In this document: piece by piece, positions 39,301 to 51,300 of the stretch | How positions within the stretch are numbered: position 1 is the first letter of the stretch | How the letters are laid out: each line of letters starts with the position of its first letter | Program-made: the position numbers and the translations under genes | Notes under the pieces: model-generated | What the model saw: the letters and a program-made list of their open reading frames with translations, nothing else | What the model was told of the DNA's origin: nothing | Databases searched by the model: none | Assembly (NCBI GenBank): GCA_932294295.1 | Contig: OW028577.1 | Location: forward strand, 9,382,001-9,446,000 | Length of the DNA stretch: 64,000 bases | Direction of reading: 5' to 3' | Origin: Alitta virens | Taxonomy: Eukaryota > Annelida > Polychaeta > Phyllodocida > Nereididae

Positions 39301-42300
39301 CATTTATTTATTGTAAACATGTCTTTTTGTGCCCTTGAAATTCTTCAATATAACCGATTCATTGCAATTAATTCATAAAAAAAGGTGAGAGTTTAATTAA
39401 TGACAGAGCCAACCACTTGTCTCCTACAGATTGCAATTTTTTGTTCAGAATCTCATGTGGTATGGCCTAATTAGTCAATGGAAAATGGACACATTGTACT
39501 TGTTAATTGCAATTATTTTGGGTAATTTGCCCATGCCAGGCCATCCGTTATCCGCAAAAATCGCCCCCCTATCCGTATCGCCAAAATACGGACTGCGGAT
39601 GACGGACAACGGACGGAAAAACGTATTTATGGAAAGGCAATCATTAAAAGTAAAGGGATGCGTATCCTGTCCGTATACGGACATGCGGATGACGGATATA
39701 CGGACAGAAAAAACGGACATATGGAAAGCCAGCTTGACAGCTGTCAAGCCGTGACCTTGTCAGGTCATCTGTCAGAATCTGGCGCGTTGAAATCACTACA
39801 AAGATGGACACTCCTGCGCATTGAAATCACTACACACAATAATCCAACCAGGTGGGGTATCCGTTAGGCATTCCACCTAATTAGTCCACATACCTAATCC
39901 GAGGTCAAGTCCACACTTTCCAACCTGTTTTGGGTATCCGTTAGGCACTCTACCTAATTAGTCCACAGACCTAATCCAAGGTCAAGTCCACACTTTAGGT
40001 AAGCCTAAACCCAATTCTATTGTCATTCCGTGGTAGTGTCTATGTATTAGTGTCCAATATGCTATCCAGGGGCGTATTCTGGGTCGTTTTCCGTTGATTA
40101 GTCTGCCTGAGGCCGCCACCCAGGAGGACCAGTGACACACGTCCTTGTCACCACATGGCCTCCGGGGGGAGCGGTCCAGTTCGTTGTCCAGGGACATTTC
40201 CGGTTGGCATCTGGGGTTTGGTGTCTGGGGATGTTATCCAGGGGCTGTGGGCCCAACGATCGGGCCACACACCGGAGGCTGGATGGAGGCTGATGGAAGG
40301 ACTCAGGGTTTGGACACCCGGCGGTGCTCCTTCCACATCCTGGTCCGCTCCTCGGACATCCTGGTTACCTCCTCCAGGAGGAGGTCAGCCTGTCGCTCCG
40401 CATCCCTGCGCCTCCTCTTCTCGGATTCCGCATCCTTCAGGGCCCCATCTCGTTGTCTTGCAACCTCCTCATAGTCTCGGGCTTGGGCCGCAATCTGGGC
40501 CCGGGCCCTGACGAGGTCCTTCATGAGGTCTTGGATTCTCTCCTCCAAGGTCATCTCTGAGGGGAGCCGGCCCATCCGGTTCTCTTTACTCCCCCTGAGG
40601 GTTCTCAGGGGAGGGGCCCCAGAGGCAGAGGCAAGGTGTCGCCCTGCAGGGGTCATCTGCACCCGAGTCTGGGTGTGCATGGACGGTGTCCAGGTCAAGG
40701 TGGTCGACATCAGCGTGGGCACCATCTGAGTCCTGGTGGGCGATGGCCTGGAGGCCGGTAGAGAGGCATCCGTGTGGGGCCCCCGGATTTCCTCCAGGGC
40801 AGTGGCGGCCACAACCCTCTCGGCCTCCCTCCGGGTCGCCCTGTGTTGCAGTTCCAGGTGGCGGCGGAAATTGGACTTCCGGTCCGCCACAAACCCAACT
40901 GTACACCTGGGACACTGGTAGCCCATGTAAGAAGCATGGTGAGAGGTCGCCATGTGGCGACTCAAGGCCTTCCTGGAGGTCACAACCTTCGTACAGCGAG
41001 TACAAGGGAAGGCCTCCTGGGTCCTATGGACCGGATGGACACGAAGGGGTGGGGCTGGAGGAAACCTCACTGGGAGTCGCACTTCCCTCCGCCCCAGCTG
41101 GCAACGTGGAGACCCACGTGGTGTATCTGTCGGCCAAGGGAGACTCTTGGGGAGAGGCACTGGGTGACTGGGCCACGGAGACTGGGGATGTCACAGTCAG
41201 GGTCCCCATGTCCGGGGCGACTGCGTCACTGGGGGACTCTGGAACCAACACCTCTGCCCCAGTGTCGTCAGTACTGACGACGGGGTCTTCTGGGGCCTGG
41301 TCCAGGGTTCGATTCTCCTCGTCCTCGGCTTCTGGGCTGCCTGGCGGGGGTGTGATGGGGCTGTAGGGGCCCAGTAACGGGGCCTCCTCACAATCCTCAC
41401 CCACCCTGACTGCCTTTGCATAGGTGGTCGCCTGGGCCGATGTAGGGGTGGCCCATTGGGCCTGGGGAGACCCAGCATACCACGCCCGGTCGGCCATGCT
41501 CCGGAGAACGTCCTCCAGCTGGCATTGGGGTCCCAGCTCATCCCGGATCCACTGGAGGAGAACTGCCATGTCCTCCCGTAAGGGCTTAGCCCGGACAAGC
41601 CGGCGGAACCGAACGAGGTCCGGGGCCTGGCCTGCCACTCCAATGGGCTCATAAGCCCTGGACTCCATGAAGGCCCACATGTGCTGCTGGGCCTCCTGCT
41701 CCCTCTCCACTGTCCAGTACTCCTGGTTGACTGGGGTTGCCCCCTGCATGTCAAGTGGAGTGGCTTCCTGCTCCAAGACTGGGGTTGCCCCCGGACGGCG
41801 TGGTGCTGGAGTGGTCTCCTGTACAAGGACTGGGGTTGCCCCCAGATAGTCCAAGTGGTGACCACAAACAGCTTCCACCTCCTTCTCCTCCACTGACACC
41901 TGGAGATCCACTCCTGCAGCATCTAGGGCCTGCATGACCACATCAGCCAATTCACTGCAGTCCATGTCCATTTTGTTCAAGTACAAATATCAAACTTCTC
42001 ACTATTAAACTTTTTCTTGCCTAGGGCAGTACCTCTTTCCTGACTAAAATTCAAGGAAGGAGTGATGCAAGGAGGTCCTGCATCACTATGTCTTTCCCCC
42101 ACAGGCAATAAAATTCGCCAAATATGGAATTTTGGCACCATTTACCCCACCCCCCCCCCTCATACTGAAGGGTCAACTCGGTCAACTTGCCAACCCAGGG
42201 GGGTGTTGGAACCATCTTACAGACACCCCATTGTGCCAACTTGCTGAACTAATGACCTTAAATGGCAGAGGTCAAAAGTCCAGGCACTTTTTGGCGGGTT

Positions 42301-45300
42301 TTAACCAACAAGAAACACGTGTTTCCATCAGACAAAGAAACCCCAACCGGCCAACAAATACAAAATTAATGGAATCAGTTTCTAGGACCTTTCAGGACCC
42401 ACCCAATGGAACAGAACCAAAACTAACAAGTTTCGCAACTCCATACTGATGTCATCCATTAACCAGGACAAATTTGTCATGTCCCAAAACCGTTACATGA
42501 TAAGACTCAGAGAAAGAAATACACTATCTGACGAATTAACACATAATAAACCGTCACATGATAAGACTCAGAGAAAGAAACACACTATCTGACAAATTAC
42601 CACATGAAGACAGCTATTCCTATTTCTAGAAATTAAAGCTGACATACTACAGCAAAAACCACTGCTAGGGCACCGAAAAAGTATTAAACCGACTTTTTAC
42701 ATGTCACAGCAACATGCTCATAAAGATGAACATGACAAGACCCCCATGTTTCCGCAATCTTATTAAAAATAAGAAAGTTATTCCTACTAGAGTTAAAGTC
42801 ACACATAACTCACTAGGCGAGTGAATAAAAACCTTCGGAGAAAGGTCATGTCACACTGACACTTTCTTTGGAAAACCACATCAGGTACATGGTACAACTT
42901 AAAGAATTAAAATTGCCCTACGGAATTCTTAAGCTGATTCACTCCTTTCCGGACAGTTTCGCTAGCCTACTCCGTATTAATGAAAAAGTAACTTACTAAA
43001 ATTAGCAAGGGGATCCCACTCAATCAAAAATATCTGCCAATACCAAATTACACTCTATACATATAGTCGCTGTATAGACGACAGACCGGGATTTGAACTA
43101 GTGAACCTTAATCAAATCCAATCTTGTGACCATATCTGTCAGGTGGCTGTCTCAGCCTCTTTGAAACAAAGGGCTCAGCCTCAGGATTCAGTCTGGAATC
43201 CTCTGCCAGCCAAGGTGATGCCACTTTCCCGCCACATTCCATGTGGTTTGCAGGCATCAACCTGGGCGCTTCCGTGCGGCCTGTACCCACGTGGGTAGAC
43301 GGCCCTGCATCAGCGTTTGGGGACGCCGCATCATCCCCCAGCATCACGTGTTCAGAGGATGCTGCTGCCGGCCTCACTGCACTCCGAAGTACACCATCTC
43401 GCGTCTCCCCAGATCGCGTCAGAGGCGGATCCTGCTCTTTTTCAGAGGGGGGCTCATTCTGACGTTCATCATAGAGAAAGGGGTCCGTGTACGGGTCAGT
43501 CAAGGGCAAATCAGGAATTCTAGCTACATCAGTCTCACGTACTTCAGCCAAGTACGGCTTGAGTTGATTAATGTGCACAATGCGAGATTTCCCAGTTGCA
43601 GGAGCCACAATTTCATAATTAACCTCCCCCACTCTTCTCACCACCCTGTAAGGCCCTAAAAACTTCAAACTAAGTTTCTGCCTAGCCAGGGGCGGATAAA
43701 ACAGCAACACCCAGTCTCCAGGTTCATGAGACTGATTGCTGGACAATCTGTTGTAGTGCTTCGCCTGATTCAGAGCTGATTTCCGCAGCTTTAGGCGACA
43801 GCGCTCAAAGGAATCTTCCATAGCCAACCGTATCCATTCAACATATTCAATTGTACAAGATGGCTGATCCTGGAGGACATGACCATACAACAGGTCAACA
43901 GGCAGGAGGGCTTCCCTCCCAAGCATCAACTTATTGGGAGTAACTCCAGTTGAGTGCTGGGGCGTAGCCCTGTAGGCACACATGACATAAGGCAGAATAT
44001 CATCCCAATCATCTCTGTAGTCATTCACTAACTTAGAGAGCATGTCCTGTAAAGACCTATTGAACCTTTCCACTAAGCCATCGCTCTGGGGGTGATAAGC
44101 AGTCGTCCTGGTCTTAACAATGCCAAGCAATTTACACATTTCCTGGAACAACTTAGACTCAAAGTTGGTGCCCTGATCACTATGAAGCTGATAAGGAGCT
44201 CCAAACCTTAGAACCACCTGAGTTACCAAACAGTCAGCCACAGTGTAGGCTTCCTGGTTTGGTAGGGCAAAAGCCTCTGTCCATTTTGTGAAATAATCAG
44301 CAATAACCACAATGACCTTATTCCCCTTCTTAGTCTCTGGAAAAGGACCTACAATGTCTACTGCCATTCTCCCCATAGGCATCCCAACAGGAACCTGTTG
44401 TAATGGGACCCTATTCCTGCCTGTCTGTCTACGCTTCTGACAGCTCTCACACCATCCAACCCATCGGACGATGTCCTCCTTGTACCCTGGCCAATAGAAC
44501 CGTCTCCGGACCTTGGCCACTGTGCTATGGATTCCCATATGTCCCCCTAACCGTGAGATATGCAATTGCTCAAATATCGCTCGTCTCAACTTAGCAGGGA
44601 TCACCAATTGCTCTACACTTTCCCCTGTAGGCAATCTATGCTCTCTGTACAATTTTCCATCTTTTAAGTGCAACCAATTGTACTGAGCCCAAATATCTCT
44701 GACACTACCTGGCCTATCTGCTATATCACTATAGGAGGGCCTTTGTCCTGCCTTCAGCCAATCCACGGCCAAAGCTGTCGCACTATCCTGAGCTTGGGCA
44801 GCCACAATCTCTCCCCTTGTCCACACATTCAACCAATTCGAACCCAGGACCTCAGATTGTTCAGGGCCACCCACTTCCGGTGGGGCAGTCACCACTTCTG
44901 GTGATGCCTCACTGCTCACTCCGGGGCTGGTCTCAGAAACTGCCACCACTGGCTGATTCACAGAGATGGTCTCAGCCCTGGCTGATCCATCAGCCACATC
45001 ACCAATGCTGCCTACCACTGTAGCTCTCCCTGGCCCCTGTCCCTGGCGCCACAATGGCGCCTGCTCCCATGGCTTCATCAACAAGTGAGCCTTGTCAGCA
45101 TTCCACTGTACAAGGGCCACCATCATTTCCTGGTCACCATGCCCTGGATCAGGGCAATCATCTCTCTTACACCTTCGTACAGGAATTCTAGAACAACCAT
45201 CTGCGTTTCCATGCTTTTTACCCTCCCTGTATTCAATTCTGAAGTCATACTCAGCCAATGATGCCAACCAACGGGCCAGCATGCCCTCCGCATCTTTAAA

Positions 45301-48300
45301 ATTCTGTAACCAAACAAGGGCACGGTGGTCAGTTCTTAAAAGCACTGATCCCTGTCCATACAGATAAGGTCTAAAAATCTTAGCCATTCGGACAACAGCC
45401 AAAAGCTCCTTGTAAGTTGTACAGTAATTTTTCTGGCTAGTCGACAGAGCTTGAGATGCATAAGCAATAACACGTTCTTTTCCCTCAATTACCTGGGACA
45501 AAACACCACCTATTGCTAGATCAGAAGCATCTGTATCAAGAATAACAGGGCAGCCTTCTCGAGGCAAAGCCAAAACTGGCGCAGTGGTTAAAGCCTTAAT
45601 CAGGGCCTCAAAGGACCTTTGACATTCGGAGGTCCACTCGAAAGGGACCTTGGGAGTCATCAGGGCATGCAATGGGGCAGCTAGGGCAGCAAAATCCGGC
45701 ACATACTTTCTATAGTATGATGCAAATCCCACAAAACTACGAATTTCATGGAGGGTTTGGGGTTCAGGCCAATTCCTGACAACCTCAATTTTCCGAGGGT
45801 CTGGCCTAACCCCTGCTTCTCCTACCACATGGCCAAGAAAGGGCACTTCTTTCCTAAACAATTCACACTTACTGGGCTTCAAACGCAGACCAGCCTGGTC
45901 CATGCGTTTAAGGACAGTAACTAGATTAGCTAGGCATTGGTCAAAAGTGGAACCCTGGACCACAATGTCATCCATATAACACAAACAAGTGGTCAGATCT
46001 AAACCACCCAACACCAACTCCATCAACCTTTCTAATGTGGCAGGGCCATTTGTGACTCCAAAGGGCATCACTGTGAAGTGATAATGCCCTCTAGGAGCTG
46101 TAAAAGCTGTCTTTTCCTTGTCCTCACTTTCCATAGCGATCTGCCAATAACCTGAGGACAGGTCAAGAGTACAAAACCACTTAGCACCAGCAAGGGCATC
46201 CAGGCAGTCCTCAATTCGAGGCAATGGATAAGCATCCTTCTTGGTGCAAGCATTTAGACGCCTGTAGTCTACACAAAACCGGAAACTGCCATCCTTCTTA
46301 CGAACAAGGACTGGAGGACTAGACCAAGGACTACTACTAGGCTCAATAACTCCAAGATCTAACATACGATCAACTTCCTCTCCTAGGGCTCGCTTTTGGG
46401 CCCAGCCCAACCGACGAGCAGGTAGCTTAAAGGGCCTATGGTCACCAGTATCGATTTCATGCTTTGCTAAGTCTGTTCGACCTAAACCAAATTGACCTCC
46501 CTCAAAGCAATGCTCATACTTTAACAGAACCATTTTCAACTTTTCCCTTTGTTCACTACTAAGGCCTTCTGTCGGGTCAATAAGGGGTTTCAGGTGATCT
46601 GGAAGGTCCTTGTGTCTAGGGCCCTCCTTGGAAGCCACAGCTGATACCAGCGTGTCCTCTTCCAGAGAATCCTTGTTAGACAGGACACTAGTCAACTCCC
46701 CTAGTAATTGACCCTGTGACAGACAAATATCTTTCTCAGTTGGATTTGCTATCCAGACCTTGGCATCAGGACAATTCACGTCCACTATGCCCCGAGGTAC
46801 CATAACATGCAAATTCTGACTAACCTGGGGAATGGCTTCGAACAAAAGGTCATGACCCTGACATTTGCCCCATGTCACCAGATTGACTGCAACCAATGAC
46901 ACATGCCTTGCTAGCAGGCAAATGGGTTCTCTGACCACTGCTCGACCTCCAAGACCTTCTGGACCTTCTCTACACAAAACATCTGACCCACCTAAACGCA
47001 ATACTCCAGAGGAACACATTAAAGTGGCTTTATGCTTCTTCAAGAAATCCATCCCCAGCAACCCAGTCAGTTGTCCCATCTCAGCAACTAGGAACTCACA
47101 CTGATACAGAGCTCTGTCCACACAGATCTCTGTCTCTAGCCTTCCATATACTTTGATAAGACCACCATTTGCAGCTGCTACTTTCCTTTCCATAGACAAA
47201 AGTGGAGACCTATACACTCCAGCTATCTCATCATACACTTTCTTACTCATCATTGAAACTTGGGCACCTGTGTCCACCAGCATTTCCAGATCTGTGGAAC
47301 CAATCCGGATGGACAAATACCAGGCTGTTACGGCTTCCTGTGCAGCAGCACATTGAGGCCTATCCTGTCCCTTAAAGAACTCCTCATTACTATTCATGGG
47401 AGCCACTAACTTCAAGGGTGGAGGACCTGGGACCAGATCTTCCTCCACCCTTACTCTTTTAGCGAACTAGCTCCCTTATCTGACTGTGAACCATTCCCTG
47501 CACCTTTTGGGGCACCTTTTCGGGCCCCTGACCCCTTATCCCAATCTTTCTTGTCCCTTGGACGACTGTTTCCCTGATTGCCCCAGCCAGATTGATCTCT
47601 GCCTCTGTTTTGCTTAGGGCAGTCTCTACGAATATGGCCGTAATCATTGCAATTAAAACAGCGCCTATTGGAACCGGAAGGGGGCCTCGGCCCATCTCGG
47701 CGACCCTTATCGCTGGGCCCACCTCGATTTGCCAATACATCATTCATCAGGGAATAAAACAACTCTTTAACTTGCTCCTGAGTCATGGGGTCTCCTATAG
47801 CTGAAGGAGCTACCCCTGCTTGACTTGTTGGAGCTAATTCTGAGGTCTCAGGATGGACAACGGGCAAAGCCACGGCCCCTATTGGCCCAAGGTCGGGTTT
47901 GTGGGGCCTTGTGGCTTCATAGGCGGATTCATATTGGACAGCCAAATCAATGGCATCCTGTAAAGTAGAGGGCTTGAGGGCACCTAACCAGAACCTCATG
48001 CTGGGAGAACCGGCTGTTTCCATGAACCTTTCCTTGGCAAACCTTTCCTGCTCCTCAGTCGAGGATGCAGGGTTCGCCTTCCTGGAAAGATCCATTAAGA
48101 ACAAGCCATATGACTCCAGATCCATTTCGGGCCCCCTTTTTGCATTAAACCATTTACTACGATAGGCATCTAGAGCACGGGAGGAACAAAACAGACCATT
48201 TAATTGCTCTATCATCTTAACCCACGACTTCTCATAGGGCAAAGAGACAATCTTGAGCCTAGCTGGACCAGAAATACTAGTCCACATGTGGAAACAACGC

Positions 48301-51300
48301 TCATCCTCCGTCCACCCATTAAAGTCTGCCACTCTCCTAAACTCCATCAAATAATCAGCAAAAGCTACTCCCTGACCATCATACAAAGGGGGTAGGGCTT
48401 CCCTACGACGCCTGTGCCTTGGACGATAAGCACGATTGCCAGGGGCCACGTGGTCCGCCATTACTGCTCCAGCGGCCCCACCGGCCCCAGTTGGCTCAGT
48501 CCCTACCCGGGTCCTATATTCTGGAGAAGAGGTGGGAGTGGACGCACAGGAGTCATTCGAATCCGACTCTCTCTGCACCATATCCCTGGACCTCTTTCCA
48601 CTACTTGCTCTAGCTCTAGATCCTTCCCTAGGGAGCCTCACTCCGGAATTGGAGCTGATCTCCCCAGGTTGCCTCACTCCTGACATGGAGCTAGCACGTG
48701 GTCTAACTGGGGTGGCATCCCCAGAAGCCATGCTGGCGACTGGGGGACCTGATGTGTCGACCCCTGTTGACTGGGGAGCCAATGATCGGCTCTCCCTGTC
48801 TTGGGGTACCTTTCTACCAGGCTTGGGTCTCAATGCTGAAGTTCCAGGCATTCTGACAGAACACAATACAAACAGCAAACAAGACAAACAAGACAAACAG
48901 AGTAACCAGGGCAGGGCCACTCAACAAGACCAGTTTCAAAGTGAAGTGAAACTACTTAGCTGTTCAGCTTCTGTTGTAGAAAACACACAAAAGAGTACTC
49001 CAATGTGACACAATGGTAAATCCTTAAAAACACAAGTAAATCCCTGTAAGCACCTTATTTGAAAAGGTCCTCACAGATCCAAAGTATTCCTGAGAATGAG
49101 TCAAGTCCCACATCGGGCGCCAATTTGTAAGGTCCTTCAGACTTGACTCAAACAAACTCAAAGAATACATTTTGAAGCTTTATTGGCCCTGCCCTAGCCA
49201 AACGTCCTGCCTATACCATTCTATGGACCAAACTCAATCAAACTGATGCTGCCAGCATCCCTGTAGCCCCCAGCAGCCCACTCTGGCCAATAGGAACCCA
49301 GCCATGCCCCTATCACGTGCTCCCCTTACTGGGGCATAGGAAATGCCCCACATTCTAGGTCAACGGCCTCACTGAGGTCACTGGGGTCATGGGAACGGGT
49401 AACATTCGAAAAACGGATTCCAGGTCATCACACAACCTTGAATTGCCATAAACCTAACAAATGTATATATGTCACATAGGCTATCTGAAATAAAACCTAC
49501 TTATATTTTTTGCATTACCATGATTATTATTGTGTTACTATTAACAATATCAGGCCAACCTGGGACCTATTCCTTTGTACCATTCGCCAGTGCAATTTAG
49601 CATTATGTACGCCGTGGTATAAATCCTTATATACAACAATTAGCCATTGTATATGAGCCATGCTATATGAGCCATGCTGCACTGCGATGGGTATAGGCCG
49701 AAAGTGGGCGGGGTCTGAAGTAATTTTCAAACATTTTCAGAAAGTTAAGGTCATTAAAATTATGGACGGAGCGTGAATCGTAATGGGAAAAATAATATAC
49801 TGTATATACAGTGAAAAAATATTTAGGCCTATTTCTCACTCCTGGATGGGGTTCAGTGGTTCAAAACAATTACACAACATTTGCATTGTGGGGCATGAGA
49901 TATGTACACCCTCAAGTATTATAACTTGGCCTATCGGCCTCGTTATACATTAACATTTTCGGGGTGTACATATCTTCCTGTCTCACATGTAACCATTGTA
50001 TAGGCCTAATTGTATAATACACTGTATACAGACATTGGGGGCCTGTACTTGATTACCTTTTGATTAGAAATAAGATGATTTATCTATTTACAGACCAGAA
50101 ATTCCTTGAAGACATGCTGGAAGATTGTTCTTTTTTCAGCAAATTTCCTCAAGTAAGTTAAGCTTCTATCCCTTGAATTACAGTGGTTACACTGTTATAA
50201 ATTAAATGCTTAAAATTTTCTTGTAATCAGCTACAATTTGGGAGCATTTTGGATTCACTTGATGGTTAAGGCATCGAGCACTCTCAAATGCATTGCAAAC
50301 CTCGTAAAATAGCTTTGGAAAAAACTGTTAATACAATATATTAGTGCTTTTGTATTTCTTCAGTGGTAATTAACAATAGTATACCGAGGACCATACAGTT
50401 AGTTTCATTAAAAACGGCCTGTCAAATGAACCTAGACAAAGCTAGACAACTTCTGCTGTAATATGCTACCTGCCACTAAACGGAACTATCTGGTTATAGC
50501 TGGCTACTCAAAGCCAGAACTCAAAGTACATGTATATTTGTGAAAAGATGCATCTCTTATTGCACATACATATTTATGATATAATAGATTAATTTCTCAA
50601 ATTTACCAAGGTTTGTATTTTTTTTGTGTAAGCCGACTATAAGCTAGGAGTAGACAGAAGCAGTTGGCTTTAGCCAGTTATAGTTACAGCCAGGAACAGG
50701 TTGCTACAGCATTAAAAGAATCGACCATATTTTATGAAACTAACTTTTAAGTTTTTAGTTTAAATGTATTTTGATTTAGTAAATTACTTGACCTTCAGTT
50801 GTTGGATTGAATGAAAAAGCCAGACTAATATTTTTTTTACAGTGAACTTTTACAAATGAAATCCCAATAGCACAATCAGGGATAAACGACCAGAAGTGAA
50901 GATATAGTTAGTTCTAGGCCTAATACTCCATATTTGTCATAGGCATGCCTAAATTGCCTGTGCATATGAAATTAATTTATTCATTGTTAACCATCTACAG
51001 ATGCAGGTTTTTCTGTATACATGACGCCGGATCACAGCTAAATATTGTGTATCAAGATATACCTGTGACTATTAAAGGACATATCTCGTGCATCAAAACT
51101 TAATCTAAAGGGGCGTTCACACTATCACGAATAAGAGCTACGTATGACCACATATGAAAAATTTTGTTTGCTCATTGTCATCCTTGGCCATACGTGATTC
51201 ACTCGCCGAGTGTTTGACGTACACTCGCGCTTATCCGATGCTCCTGGTCGCACTTGACCAATAACATGCATACGTGGAGAGGGAACATTTTTTTAAACAT

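Larger units (their letters stand above)
37936..49432 (-). mobile_element. Complete Ty3/Gypsy LTR retrotransposon in NSUN7 intron 1
   Basis: The element is 11,497 bp, transcribed from 49432 towards 37936. The two 307-bp LTRs (TG...CA) show no difference on reading. Both sides carry the 4-bp target copy CAAC (37932-37935 and 49433-49436). In element order: LTR, Lys-type primer site, gag, pol (protease, reverse transcriptase, RNase H, integrase), about 1.1 kb of untranslated sequence with a duplication, two accessory frames, a nested 1-kb inverted-repeat element, polypurine tract, LTR. Protease-RT-RH-IN order defines Ty3/Gypsy (Metaviridae). No envelope-like protein with signal peptide and membrane anchor is seen. 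Matching LTRs and long intact frames indicate a young, possibly active copy. It lies antisense to the host gene. Confidence 0.97.

Noticed and set aside
40686..41366. 226-codon open frame on the plus strand
   Set aside because: It is antisense to the two overlapping accessory frames of the retrotransposon; GC-rich composition keeps several frames open. The zinc-finger motifs are on the minus strand.
37936..49432. Envelope gene making the element an endogenous retrovirus-like errantivirus
   Set aside because: No frame after pol has a signal peptide, cleavage site or membrane anchor; the accessory frames encode zinc fingers and a coiled coil.
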